This document shows, piece by piece, positions 1-8,466 of a DNA stretch of 13,543 nt. Position 1 is the first letter of the stretch. Each line of letters starts with the position of its first letter. The DNA is taken from positions 1 to 13,543 of the forward strand of contig CAZJFT010000025.1 in the NCBI GenBank assembly GCA_964545585.1, written 5' to 3'. Made by a program: the position numbers and the translations under genes. The notes beneath the pieces are model-generated. The model was not told the origin of the DNA. It saw only the letters and a list, made by a program, of their open reading frames with translations, and ran no database searches. The DNA is from UBA9642 sp964545585 (GTDB lineage: Archaea > Nanobdellota > Nanobdellia > Woesearchaeales > UBA9642).

Positions 1-1
1 T

Positions 2-1450
2 AAGGGACTTGATGATTGGTGCGTATCAAGAGACGGCCCTTATTTCGGATTCAAGATCCCTGGCGAGGAGGATAAATATTTCTATGTATGGCTCGATGCA
101 CCGATAGGATACATCTCAAGTTTATCGCATAATCGCGGCTCTACAGATGCAGGATTAGATTATTGGAATGATGCAAGAGTAATACATATAATAGGGAAGG
201 ACATCGTTTACTTCCATCTATTGTTCTGGCCTGCAGTATTGATGGGTGCAGACATAAAGTTGCCCGAGAACATTCTCGTGCATGGATTCTTGAACGTGAA
301 CAATGAGAAGATGTCAAAATCTAGGGGAACATTCCTCAATGCGATAGAGCTTTCTGCATTGGTCAAGCCGGAATATTTCAGGTACTACATCGCATCAAAC
401 CTTTCAAGGACGATGTCAGACATAAACCTTGACTTGGAAGACTTCAAGGAGAGGATAAACAATGAGCTAGTAGGGAATATCGCAAATTTCGTATATCGAG
501 TATTATCTTTCACTAACAAGAATTTCGATTCAAGGATAACATCAGGTACGGACGAGAAAGTATTGACAGAGGCGAAAGCCATATCCTTTGAGACGTTAGA
601 ATTGTATGAAAAATATGAATTAAGGCAAGCATCACAGTCCGCGTCGAGGCTTTCTGCTCTAGGGAATAAATATTTCCAGGAGAATGAGCCATGGAAGCTG
701 ATAAAGACAGACAGGGAAAAAGCTCAGCAGGTCATCAATACGGCGGTGAACATATTGAAGGATTTGGTCATTGTCTTGAAACCTATACTTCCAGATTATT
801 CAAGGAATATAGAATCACAGCTAGGATTGAAGGATTTATCATTGAAAGATATTGGAGTCAGATTGAGAGAGCACTCGATTGGTGAAGCAAAGATAATATT
901 CGAGAAGATAGAGAAGATAGAGTTTGGGCAGAAGAAAGAATCAGACGGGAAGAAAGATGCAACGATAGCTCCATTCGACAAGCTTCAATTGCGTGTCGCA
1001 AAGATAACAAAAGTGGAAAGGCATCCGAAGGCAGAGAAACTATACATTGAGCATATAGACTTCGGTGATGAGCAGAGGACAATAGTCTCAGGACTCGTGC
1101 CTTATTATTCTGCAGATGAGTTAGAAGGAAAAAAGATTCTCGTTGTGACGAACCTTGAGCCTGCGAACCTTAGGGGAGTGGAGAGCAAGGGGATGCTCCT
1201 TGCATGTGAAGAGAATGGCATAGTCGGGCTGGTTCTTCCGGATGCAGAATTAGGGACATATGCATATAATGGAGAGATTGATGATTCCAAGATTGAGAAG
1301 ATAAAGAATCTGCCGAAGATAAACATAAAAGAATTCGCAGAAGTTTCATTGACCGCAAAAGACGGTGTAATATACGCAGATGGAAAAGAGCTTAAATTAC
1401 AGAAAGGAACGATTTCTATAGATAAAGTGAGCAATGGAAAAGTGCGTTAG
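2..1450 (+). CDS. metG: Methionyl-tRNA synthetase, C-terminal 482 residues (5' end outside window)
   Basis: This cytosolic class I enzyme charges tRNA-Met with methionine for initiation and elongation. The reading frame is open from base 2, so the start lies upstream of the contig. Residue numbers here count from base 2. The fragment begins in the catalytic domain with KGLDDWCVSRDGPYFG and YFYVWLDAPIGYISS, followed by GKDIVYFHLLFWPA, all typical of MetRS. The KMSKS adenylate-binding loop is intact at 308-322 (KMSKSRG). A helical anticodon-binding domain follows (about residues 125-240). A charged linker leads to an EMAPII/Trbp111-like OB-fold tRNA-binding domain (about residues 325-420: RVAKITKVERHPKAEKL, SGL, NLEPANLRGVESKGM, PDAELGT). 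Some archaea encode this domain as a separate protein; here it is fused. The HIGH motif and zinc site would lie upstream and cannot be seen. Its link to the downstream surface genes is probably only positional. Confidence 0.97.
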   Translation, partial: KGLDDWCVSRDGPYFGFKIPGEEDKYFYVWLDAPIGYISSLSHNRGSTDAGLDYWNDARVIHIIGKDIVYFHLLFWPAVLMGADIKLPENILVHGFLNVNNEKMSKSRGTFLNAIELSALVKPEYFRYYIASNLSRTMSDINLDLEDFKERINNELVGNIANFVYRVLSFTNKNFDSRITSGTDEKVLTEAKAISFETLELYEKYELRQASQSASRLSALGNKYFQENEPWKLIKTDREKAQQVINTAVNILKDLVIVLKPILPDYSRNIESQLGLKDLSLKDIGVRLREHSIGEAKIIFEKIEKIEFGQKKESDGKKDATIAPFDKLQLRVAKITKVERHPKAEKLYIEHIDFGDEQRTIVSGLVPYYSADELEGKKILVVTNLEPANLRGVESKGMLLACEENGIVGLVLPDAELGTYAYNGEIDDSKIEKIKNLPKINIKEFAEVSLTAKDGVIYADGKELKLQKGTISIDKVSNGKVR

Positions 1451-1488
1451 GCTTGTCAGTCGGGCTTTCGTGTGTATTCTCACAAAAA

Positions 1489-1504
1489 CAGAAATATTTA
1501 TAAA
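1489..1504 (+). promoter_or_regulatory. Archaeal promoter: BRE plus TATA box for the surface-protein operon
   Basis: TTTATAAA at 1497-1504 matches the archaeal TATA consensus. It is preceded by purine-rich CAGAAA (1489-1494), suitable as a TFB recognition element. Transcription would be expected to start about 25 bases downstream, near 1525-1530, leaving a leader of about 20 bases before the GTG at 1549. The region lies between the metG stop and gene A. No comparable TATA element is seen in the short gaps before genes B to E, so this is the likely promoter for the whole run. Confidence 0.6.
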
Positions 1505-1507
1505 GAA

Positions 1508-1522
1508 TAATTCCGGGAATTA
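1508..1522. promoter_or_regulatory. 15-bp perfect palindrome, candidate operator
   Basis: TAATTCCGGGAATTA is a perfect dyad: two 7-base arms around a central G. It starts four bases after the TATA box and ends just before the expected transcription start. A dimeric repressor bound here would block assembly of the initiation complex. The symmetry is seen directly; the operator role is inferred from position. No regulator gene is visible in the window. Confidence 0.4.
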
Positions 1523-1537
1523 CTCTATAATTGTCAA

Positions 1538-1544
1538 GAGGGTG
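1538..1544 (+). promoter_or_regulatory. Ribosome-binding site deciding the GTG start of gene A
   Basis: GAGGGTG lies four bases before the GTG at 1549. The same GAGGGTG heptamer precedes gene E (13406-13412), which supports its use as a ribosome-binding site here. It places the start at 1549 rather than at the in-frame TTG at 1531, which has no such site upstream and would add six residues that do not belong to the signal peptide. Confidence 0.55.
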
Positions 1545-1548
1545 TGAT

Positions 1549-4500
1549 GTGAGTTATTCGAAGGGTTTTTCGAGAACGATTTTGTATATATTGTATATAA
1601 TGTGCGTATTATTGCTAGTTTCTTCTGTTTCTGCATCACTATATGTATCACACATTGAAGGTTCTGATCGCATAAAGGATTTCAGGAGAGTTAGTGATAC
1701 AGTATCATTCAATATTTCTTCAACATCAGACATAACAACAATAAATGGTGCTACGCCGACATGCCAGAAGAACTCTATGAAATATTATTGTGCAGTCACA
1801 GACACAAAGAACCAGGCGACAGTCACATATACTATAGTTAATCAGGAAGGGGATACTGCCACAGCGAACATAAATGTCGATAATTCTATCGGTGCAATAA
1901 CTTATTCTGTAAGCCAGAACAATGGTAATGTCACATTGACATACAGTATAACAGATACAGGATACAATAACAATCCTCCATGCACAGGAATTGAGAGGGT
2001 TGATGTATGGTGGCAGGGAAGCAATACTGATGTTCTCGAATTCGAGAATAACAATTGTGCACAATCAGGCACTCGCAGCCTTGCGATAAGCGAATCAGGC
2101 AAAGGAGAATTCTATCTCGATGTGACTGATCGCATAGGCAACACAAAAAAAAGTGTAGTCCAGAATATTACAATCGATGTATCATTGCCTGAAGTGAGCA
2201 ATCTGGAGATATGGAATAATGGCCTGCCATTAACCACTATCGCTCCCAATACAGATTTCCAGGTCGATATAACATTCGACATAGCTGAAGAAAATCTTAC
2301 ATCAGTAATCGCTGACTTAAGCGACATAACGAATAATCCTCAATTGAAGCCTGCATACAAGAATACTGTGGTGCCGCTGTCTGCATGTAGGATAAACAAC
2401 ACTGAATCCGGCAGGGTATATAATTGCGTAATAAACTCAAAGGTATTGAGGACGAACAAAGAGTCAGTTTTCGTCAATGTGACTGCAAAAGATGGTGCAG
2501 GAAACAATGTCGTTGAGCGATTGGAGAAATCATTCACGCTAGACAATGTAGCCCCAGAAGTGCAGATAATAACAGATTATTGCGATGAGGATGATGCATG
2601 CTATGTGAAGAATGGGCTGAACAAGTTCACATTCCAATTGACTAAAGACAACTTTGAGAAGAGACTAATATTCTTTGAGGTTGCAGGAGTCTCAAGTAGA
2701 GTGTTCAATTGCTCAGGTAATGAATGCGTAGGATTCGCAAACATAAACTGCAATGGTCCGACTCAGATAAGGATATTGACTGTCAATCCATCAAGCCAGG
2801 ATGATTCAGGGAATAAGCTTCCATATTATTCAAGGACGCTGCAATGCGACAATTCGATGCCCTCAATAATCAATATCGATTGGGGTTCTAATAGTGAATT
2901 AGGAGAGAATCTTTTGATAACAGGATCGGCGGTATCATTAGCAGTCACTGTGAATGAGCCGGACTCTAAAGTCCTTGCATCAGCATATTTTGACAAGATA
3001 AAGAATGAGACGATAGCTGCTACATGCACTGAATCAGCGACAGGCTCAGGGAACATATTCAATTGCACATGGAGCGTCTCACCGATTGAAGACGGATACT
3101 ATGATGCAGATGTAGTAATAACCGCTTCTGATGTAGTAAATAATTCAGTCACAAGAACTGAGAAAGTGAGGGTGTTAGGATTCAAGGCAGACAATCTCAC
3201 TCCGACAAATTTGCGTGCAAGTTATTCAAATACTGTCCCTTCAAGCCTTAACAGGGCAGTGCTTCAATTAGCAGAATTCAACAGCATCCCAATGTATGCT
3301 CATGCATATTATTCTGTATCAGTAAAACAGGGACAGGACGTACAATTATTATCACAAGAGCTTTCATTAGATAATTGTGTACTGCGTGAAAGGGACGGTG
3401 ATATGGTCGATGCGTCTTACTTGTTCAGCGAGATAAAGCTTGCAGACACATACAAGGGAATAGGAGATAATCATAGGATAGACTTCACANNNNNNNNNNC
3501 ATTCGGACAATCAGCAGGCGGATATAATGTATTCGGTGACGATACACGCGTGGTGTGTAATGTATCTGCATTTGTCAGGGAAGGTAAATATGTCTATAAG
3601 AAACCTCAGGTATTGATGATAGAGATACCGTTCAAATTAAGGAACAGCCAATTCGATGCTCCGGGAGAAGAGTATGTAAACAGGATAAAAGCATTAGAGG
3701 AATCGACTACAGATGATTATTCTACACTGATCCAGAACTTAGATGCATTCATGGTCACTGCACAGAACATCTGCACAATAAAGAACACATTAGATTATGC
3801 AGGGATGTCAGGAGTTGCAGTCCAATTGGCAGGATTCGCTCTTGGGCCACTGCTTGGTCAACCATTCAAACAAGCAGGTGGTCCGATTGTTAGCCTTTAT
3901 CAGGACATAAACAGCATATTCTATGACCCGAATGCAGTCGATGACCCATTCATGAACGGCCCGTCAGGAAAAGAGCTTCCAGGGATGGGGATAATAGGAC
4001 AGGCATGCACATTCATGTCATGTAATCTGGATTGGAATAATCCATTGACGCTGGATCAAGGATTGGCAGACAATATAGAGAGTTCATTGAAGGATCTGCC
4101 ATTAGGTGTTGGCTCAGAATTGACTGAAGGATTGACTAATTCAGACTTGAAGAACAGCATAGTAATGTCAGCGCAGAAGCTTTGTATACCTGGAGTCGTT
4201 TATAATTTAAACAAATATAGGCAGATGGATTGTGAATATCTAGAATGCCTTAAAGTCTATGGTGCATCAGGATTAGATGTGAGCCAATGTGAAGTCATGA
4301 AAGCGTCAAAGACATGCGCAATAATTGTTGGTGAAGCATTCGAACTACCTTATGTAAGGATAGGGAAGAATTTATTCTCTAACATGGCCGATACTATAAG
4401 GATGTCATACGGTTATGGATTGGTTGCCATACTAGATTATATCAAAGGCACAGGGATATGTGATGATCCGACAAGTGATGCAGCGATAATATCATGCAAT

Positions 4501-6114
4501 CTGCCTCATGCAATACAAGAGTATATCTCTGCACAGAAAAAGACAAGGATGTCAGGAGAATTCTATTATCAGGAGACAAGAGACTTCTGCGAGTCAGCAG
4601 GATGCGTCGGGCCAAAATGTTATCCAAACAATCAGATAATGGGCATACCATTGCCACAATTCGTACCTACAAGAGACCAACAGATACAGATGGACCTGAT
4701 GAAGAGATTCGGTCCATTAGTGCAGAACAGATATTTGATTGTCAATGCGCACGGGTCTGCAGATGAGAAGATAAGAAGAGATAATCTTGAAGAGTGGAAC
4801 AGGCGTGTAAAGGAATACAATAAGGGTCATGGGACAAATTATCCTGAAATACCAGATGTGGACAAGCTCTATGCAAAAACAGACGATGCACAAGCGAAAT
4901 TATCAAATTATTACAATCAATTCAACGAGATAGGCGGCACTCCGGAAGAGCAGAAGAAATTCAACGAGAAAATCAATGACGACCCTAGAACAAACTACCA
5001 GACAAGGATAAACGAGCTACAAACCATACAGAAGAATATAGAGAACAATCCTTTCTACATTGGGCAGAAAAGCACATGGAATGACAGGAATGTGGTGGAA
5101 AATACGAAGTTTGATAGCCAGAAGAATTATCAATCATTATTGAAGGTACTCCCATATGGGGGAGATATGGATAAAATTTATGATAGCGATGCCTCGACTG
5201 AAAAAGATAAATTCTATTACTTTAAAGATAATACGCTCTATTATCGTGAAAAAAATAATGGCGACATTAAGCTAGTAACTTATAATGCTGATGGTGAACC
5301 TTCAGAATATCATCTTGATGAGTTGCCTCGTCCATTGGAGAAATGGCAGGCAGAATTCGTTGATAGATCTGAAAAACTGAAGGCCAAAGAGACTTTTGAC
5401 AAGTTCGGCAAGGATAAGGAAGAGTTTGATAAGAAGAAGCCTGATTATGATGCTGCAAGAGAGAAGTATAGGAAGTATATGCTTGAACAGAAGGCGTTGG
5501 TGTTCGTTAACTTGTTCATGGACCAGCTTGGTATGCGTAAGTTCTTGACTGCTGAGTATTGGGCTGACAAGTGGGGCTTAGGTGAATACGTGACTGAAGT
5601 GGCTGATGCTGTCGACCCTGAAATCTGGAAGAATAATTTATGCAATCCTGATAATGGGCCATTCATTGCAGGAACTGATCAACCTGAAGGAACGGTTTAT
5701 AGTTGTTATAATCAGCCCGGACAAGGATGCAAGTTAGTGCTCACTTTCGGTGCAGAATATCTTGATTATGGGAATAATACTCAATTATATACTGTGAGTT
5801 ATCTTGCAGGTCCTGTTTTGAGGGATACAAGATTGACTGTGAAATTGAAGGGTCCTCAAGGGACATTAAGCTCTGCAGAGAGGATATTGCGTGCAAACAA
5901 TTATGATAGTTCAGCGCAAGCATTCCTGTCAAACAAGAAGTATACACAGATATGCGTTTCATTCACTGGGAACTTCCCTGATGTAGATGATTCTGCTAAA
6001 GAATTCTGCAGGGCAATAAGGGAAGATGTGTTGCGAACAGGCAAACCATATATCGATGAAACAACACCAGGATATCCTACTGGTAATGTGGGTAATGGAC
6101 AATTATTCGGGTAA
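1549..6114 (+). CDS. Gene A: giant secreted Ig-like, cysteine-rich surface protein (1521 aa)
   Basis: Not a family I can name. From the GTG start it has a Sec signal peptide (hydrophobic residues about 10-27, likely cut after SVSA29). Residues about 30-545 hold roughly five Ig-like modules, with boundaries marked by DN/D..PE/MP-type motifs (VDNSIG near 111, SLPEV near 214, DNVAPEV 332-338, NSMPS near 438). A further beta-rich section runs to about 705. Next is a helical, partly hydrophobic section with C742, and a C820-x4-C825 pair. A cysteine module follows (C879, C895, C900, C914, C923, then C971 and C983). Residues about 990-1330 form an insertion: a C1014/C1019/C1024 cluster, a charged helical arm, a beta-rich tip (about 1201-1262) and a second helical arm (about 1263-1318). 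The tail is TAEYW (1334-1338), C1365 and a beta domain to 1521. Sequons are frequent in the Ig section. It is a full-length paralogue of gene C. A 10-N gap interrupts it near codon 648, so local sequence and length there are uncertain. Structural role at the cell surface is inferred; no enzyme motif is seen. Confidence 0.9.
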   Translation: MSYSKGFSRTILYILYIMCVLLLVSSVSASLYVSHIEGSDRIKDFRRVSDTVSFNISSTSDITTINGATPTCQKNSMKYYCAVTDTKNQATVTYTIVNQEGDTATANINVDNSIGAITYSVSQNNGNVTLTYSITDTGYNNNPPCTGIERVDVWWQGSNTDVLEFENNNCAQSGTRSLAISESGKGEFYLDVTDRIGNTKKSVVQNITIDVSLPEVSNLEIWNNGLPLTTIAPNTDFQVDITFDIAEENLTSVIADLSDITNNPQLKPAYKNTVVPLSACRINNTESGRVYNCVINSKVLRTNKESVFVNVTAKDGAGNNVVERLEKSFTLDNVAPEVQIITDYCDEDDACYVKNGLNKFTFQLTKDNFEKRLIFFEVAGVSSRVFNCSGNECVGFANINCNGPTQIRILTVNPSSQDDSGNKLPYYSRTLQCDNSMPSIINIDWGSNSELGENLLITGSAVSLAVTVNEPDSKVLASAYFDKIKNETIAATCTESATGSGNIFNCTWSVSPIEDGYYDADVVITASDVVNNSVTRTEKVRVLGFKADNLTPTNLRASYSNTVPSSLNRAVLQLAEFNSIPMYAHAYYSVSVKQGQDVQLLSQELSLDNCVLRERDGDMVDASYLFSEIKLADTYKGIGDNHRIDFTXXXXFGQSAGGYNVFGDDTRVVCNVSAFVREGKYVYKKPQVLMIEIPFKLRNSQFDAPGEEYVNRIKALEESTTDDYSTLIQNLDAFMVTAQNICTIKNTLDYAGMSGVAVQLAGFALGPLLGQPFKQAGGPIVSLYQDINSIFYDPNAVDDPFMNGPSGKELPGMGIIGQACTFMSCNLDWNNPLTLDQGLADNIESSLKDLPLGVGSELTEGLTNSDLKNSIVMSAQKLCIPGVVYNLNKYRQMDCEYLECLKVYGASGLDVSQCEVMKASKTCAIIVGEAFELPYVRIGKNLFSNMADTIRMSYGYGLVAILDYIKGTGICDDPTSDAAIISCNLPHAIQEYISAQKKTRMSGEFYYQETRDFCESAGCVGPKCYPNNQIMGIPLPQFVPTRDQQIQMDLMKRFGPLVQNRYLIVNAHGSADEKIRRDNLEEWNRRVKEYNKGHGTNYPEIPDVDKLYAKTDDAQAKLSNYYNQFNEIGGTPEEQKKFNEKINDDPRTNYQTRINELQTIQKNIENNPFYIGQKSTWNDRNVVENTKFDSQKNYQSLLKVLPYGGDMDKIYDSDASTEKDKFYYFKDNTLYYREKNNGDIKLVTYNADGEPSEYHLDELPRPLEKWQAEFVDRSEKLKAKETFDKFGKDKEEFDKKKPDYDAAREKYRKYMLEQKALVFVNLFMDQLGMRKFLTAEYWADKWGLGEYVTEVADAVDPEIWKNNLCNPDNGPFIAGTDQPEGTVYSCYNQPGQGCKLVLTFGAEYLDYGNNTQLYTVSYLAGPVLRDTRLTVKLKGPQGTLSSAERILRANNYDSSAQAFLSNKKYTQICVSFTGNFPDVDDSAKEFCRAIREDVLRTGKPYIDETTPGYPTGNVGNGQLFG
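3490..3499. other. Assembly gap of ten N inside gene A
   Basis: Ten undetermined bases fall on codons 648-651. The frame is the same on both sides as written. Ten N is often a placeholder, so the true length is unknown. The flanks end in ...TTCACA and begin CATTCGG. A two-base CA overlap would close the gap as GAC TTC ACA TTC GGA (DFTFG) and keep the frame. Confidence 0.98.
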
Positions 6115-6124
6115 TCAAGAATTC

Positions 6125-6130
6125 AGGTGA
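6125..6130 (+). promoter_or_regulatory. Ribosome-binding site for gene B
   Basis: AGGTGA matches the archaeal anti-Shine-Dalgarno core (GGAGGTGAT). It lies 11 bases before the ATG at 6142. The alternative in-frame GTG at 6127 sits inside this motif and would have no site of its own, so ATG 6142 is preferred. The 11-base spacing is longer than ideal. Confidence 0.5.
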
Positions 6131-6141
6131 CGGATAAAAAA

Positions 6142-8466
6142 ATGAGGAACAACAAACCAAGAAAAGGAAAGTCAAGAGAAGATAATCGTAGAGCGCAGAT
6201 AACAGTATTCGTACTTTTAGGATTAGTGATAATAATAACCATCTCATTAGTATTCTATTTAAGGAGTGGAACTATAAAAGTCAAGCCACCTGTAGAGAAT
6301 CTTGAAGTGACTGATGAAGTGAAGCCGATACAGACTTATGTACTGAATTGCCTCGAAGAGAATTCTAAGGAAGCATTGATGAAGATTGGCCAGAATGGAG
6401 GATACATTAATGTGACTGGGATGAAGATCTCTCCTTATCCTCATGATTCTGATGCGTTTGTTTTCGAGCCTCAGGTGATGCCTTACTGGTATCATGTACG
6501 CGAGTGTCAATCATCATCTATAGGTTGCGTCGACAGTTTCAAGCCTCCGTTATGTGATGAGGCAGATGCATGCATAATAAACAGCAAAGGGCCTAACAGT
6601 ATAGAAGAGCAATTGTCGAAATATGTAGAATCGACAATAACAAGATGCGCAGATTTCAGCGTATTCGAGAACCTATTCGATATCAAAGCAGGAGATATTG
6701 ATGTGACCACAATCATACGTGAGGATTATATAGAGTTCCAGATGGAATATCCTTTAGAGATAACCAGTAAGAGTTCCGGACAGAAGACCGAGATACCTTA
6801 CTTTGTTGAGAGTCATAATGTCAAATTCAAGGAGATATATGAATTGGCCACTGACATAACACAGCAGGAGATAGACAACAATTACCTTGAGATGCAGACA
6901 ATGAACCTCGTATCAATATACTCAGGCGTTGACTCTGATAAATTACCTCCATTATCTCGCGTAGAATTATCGACGAGCATTACGACATGGACAAGAAGCG
7001 GTGTCAAGGAGTTGCTGATGAACGATGTATTGCCTTACATGTCATTCATACGTATAGTCGGTGCGATAAATGAGTGGCAATTGATGAGCACAGACACAAC
7101 AGATTATACTATATATGCAGATGGCGTATATCATAGCATGGAATATAACCTGAACAATAAGACGTATGACCTTTATGCTAGCTTCATATATCCTTATCCT
7201 GATATATATCTTGATTTCGGGGGCTCTGAAATATTGAAACCAGACGAATTCGCCCCAGATTATCCATTGATGAAAGCGATGGGAGTATTCATCAAGGAGT
7301 ATAAGTTCAAGTATGACATAACATATCCATTGATTGTCAGCATAAAGGATCCTGAAGCGTTCAATGGCGAGGGATACAATTTCAATTATGCATTAGAAGT
7401 CAATATTAGGAATAATGTTCCAATCAAAGGGAACTTGAGCGTCGTAGATATAGGCGGCACAGGTTCGATAAGGATGGACTCATTGACACAAAGAGTGAAT
7501 AGGACTATTACTGTAAAGACAAAAGATGCGCATACTGGTGAGGCACTGGATGATGTATACGTATATTATAGGTGTGGTGACCAGTACATGATTGGACAGA
7601 CAGAGATGAAGAACAATGAAGCATCAATATCTGAAAGGTTCCCATTCTGTCAATTCGGTGGACAGATAGTGTATGAGAAGACAGGATACATGGGCTCAGC
7701 GATAGACTATGATAATATAGAGGGCAATGATGCGAAATCATTCACTGTAGAATTATGGCCATCAGTGAATAAGGATGCGCAAGTGCTCAAGAGGACACCA
7801 ACAAATATCCAAGCAATAAGAAGAGGAGGGATAAGCTCGTTCAATACACAAGCGACGCCTTTAGCTGAGAACGAGACAGTATTCATATCAATAAAGAGAA
7901 TGAAGACTAATATTTATGATAGCGATATACCTGTCGTCGGGTTCTTGACAGTGACGAATTCAGGAGAGACACAAGTCAACACAATAGATGAACAGAAGGC
8001 GTACATAAATAATCTATACAGTCAAGGGAAGATAACTAGGCAGGTGCGTGATCAATTGCTTGCAGAGCTATCATTATTGAACAATACTGTACAGGTGATA
8101 GAATCATTCGACAAGATAGACTTAGTCCCTGGAAAGTATACTTTAGATGCATTCATGGTATATCGTGGGAATATCACTATTCCAAAAGAGACAAGGACGA
8201 TCTGTGCAGGGATAAAGATATTGGGCGTATGCACGAATGAAGAGGAGATAGAACTGCCTGAGCAGCATTTCACTACATGGGTGAATGGCGGTGCGAAGAC
8301 AAACTTTACGATAACGGAAAATGATGTATATGGTTCGAAAGACAAGATAATATTCTACGTATTAGAGCAGCCTATACCTGTGAATTGGGCCATGCTTGAG
8401 AATTACTTGTCTCTAGAGGATTACCAAAGGGGAAAAGAGCATTTAGTGAGACCAAGATTCGAATAA
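6142..8466 (+). CDS. Gene B: membrane-anchored surface protein with class III (pilin/archaellin-type) N-terminus
   Basis: A 774-residue protein from ATG 6142 (779 from GTG 6127). The N-terminus is highly basic and then reads RRAQITVFVLLGLVIIITIS, ending in YLRSG. An Ala-Gln site directly before one hydrophobic helix resembles class III signal peptides cut by prepilin/preflagellin peptidases, although the usual +5 acidic residue is replaced by Phe. If the peptide is not cut, the helix would still anchor the protein with its C-terminus outside. The ectodomain begins PIQTYVLNCLEENSKEAL with IGQNGGYIN, then EEQLSKYVESTITRCADF and YPLEI, a pattern I associate with a protein family widespread in DPANN archaea. 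Residues about 454-525 (TKDAHTGEALDDVYVYYRCG, FPFCQFGGQI, EKTGY) look like a carboxypeptidase-regulatory-like beta domain. The end carries FYVLEQPIPVNW and a charged tail. It lies 27 bp after gene A and 47 bp before gene C, so co-expression with both is likely. A partner or anchor role for A and C is inference. Confidence 0.88.
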   Translation: MRNNKPRKGKSREDNRRAQITVFVLLGLVIIITISLVFYLRSGTIKVKPPVENLEVTDEVKPIQTYVLNCLEENSKEALMKIGQNGGYINVTGMKISPYPHDSDAFVFEPQVMPYWYHVRECQSSSIGCVDSFKPPLCDEADACIINSKGPNSIEEQLSKYVESTITRCADFSVFENLFDIKAGDIDVTTIIREDYIEFQMEYPLEITSKSSGQKTEIPYFVESHNVKFKEIYELATDITQQEIDNNYLEMQTMNLVSIYSGVDSDKLPPLSRVELSTSITTWTRSGVKELLMNDVLPYMSFIRIVGAINEWQLMSTDTTDYTIYADGVYHSMEYNLNNKTYDLYASFIYPYPDIYLDFGGSEILKPDEFAPDYPLMKAMGVFIKEYKFKYDITYPLIVSIKDPEAFNGEGYNFNYALEVNIRNNVPIKGNLSVVDIGGTGSIRMDSLTQRVNRTITVKTKDAHTGEALDDVYVYYRCGDQYMIGQTEMKNNEASISERFPFCQFGGQIVYEKTGYMGSAIDYDNIEGNDAKSFTVELWPSVNKDAQVLKRTPTNIQAIRRGGISSFNTQATPLAENETVFISIKRMKTNIYDSDIPVVGFLTVTNSGETQVNTIDEQKAYINNLYSQGKITRQVRDQLLAELSLLNNTVQVIESFDKIDLVPGKYTLDAFMVYRGNITIPKETRTICAGIKILGVCTNEEEIELPEQHFTTWVNGGAKTNFTITENDVYGSKDKIIFYVLEQPIPVNWAMLENYLSLEDYQRGKEHLVRPRFE

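Noticed and set aside
1451..1488. Hairpin terminator after metG
   Set aside because: Only a 4-bp TGTG/CACA stem near 1470-1485 is visible, without a clear T-run; too weak to call.
1531..1548. In-frame TTG upstream as the start of gene A
   Set aside because: It adds SRGCD before the signal peptide and overlaps the GAGGGTG ribosome-binding site that serves the GTG at 1549.
1557..1572. TCGAA...TTCGA inverted repeat just inside gene A
   Set aside because: Five-bp arms within coding sequence are expected by chance, and there is no positional reason for a regulatory role.
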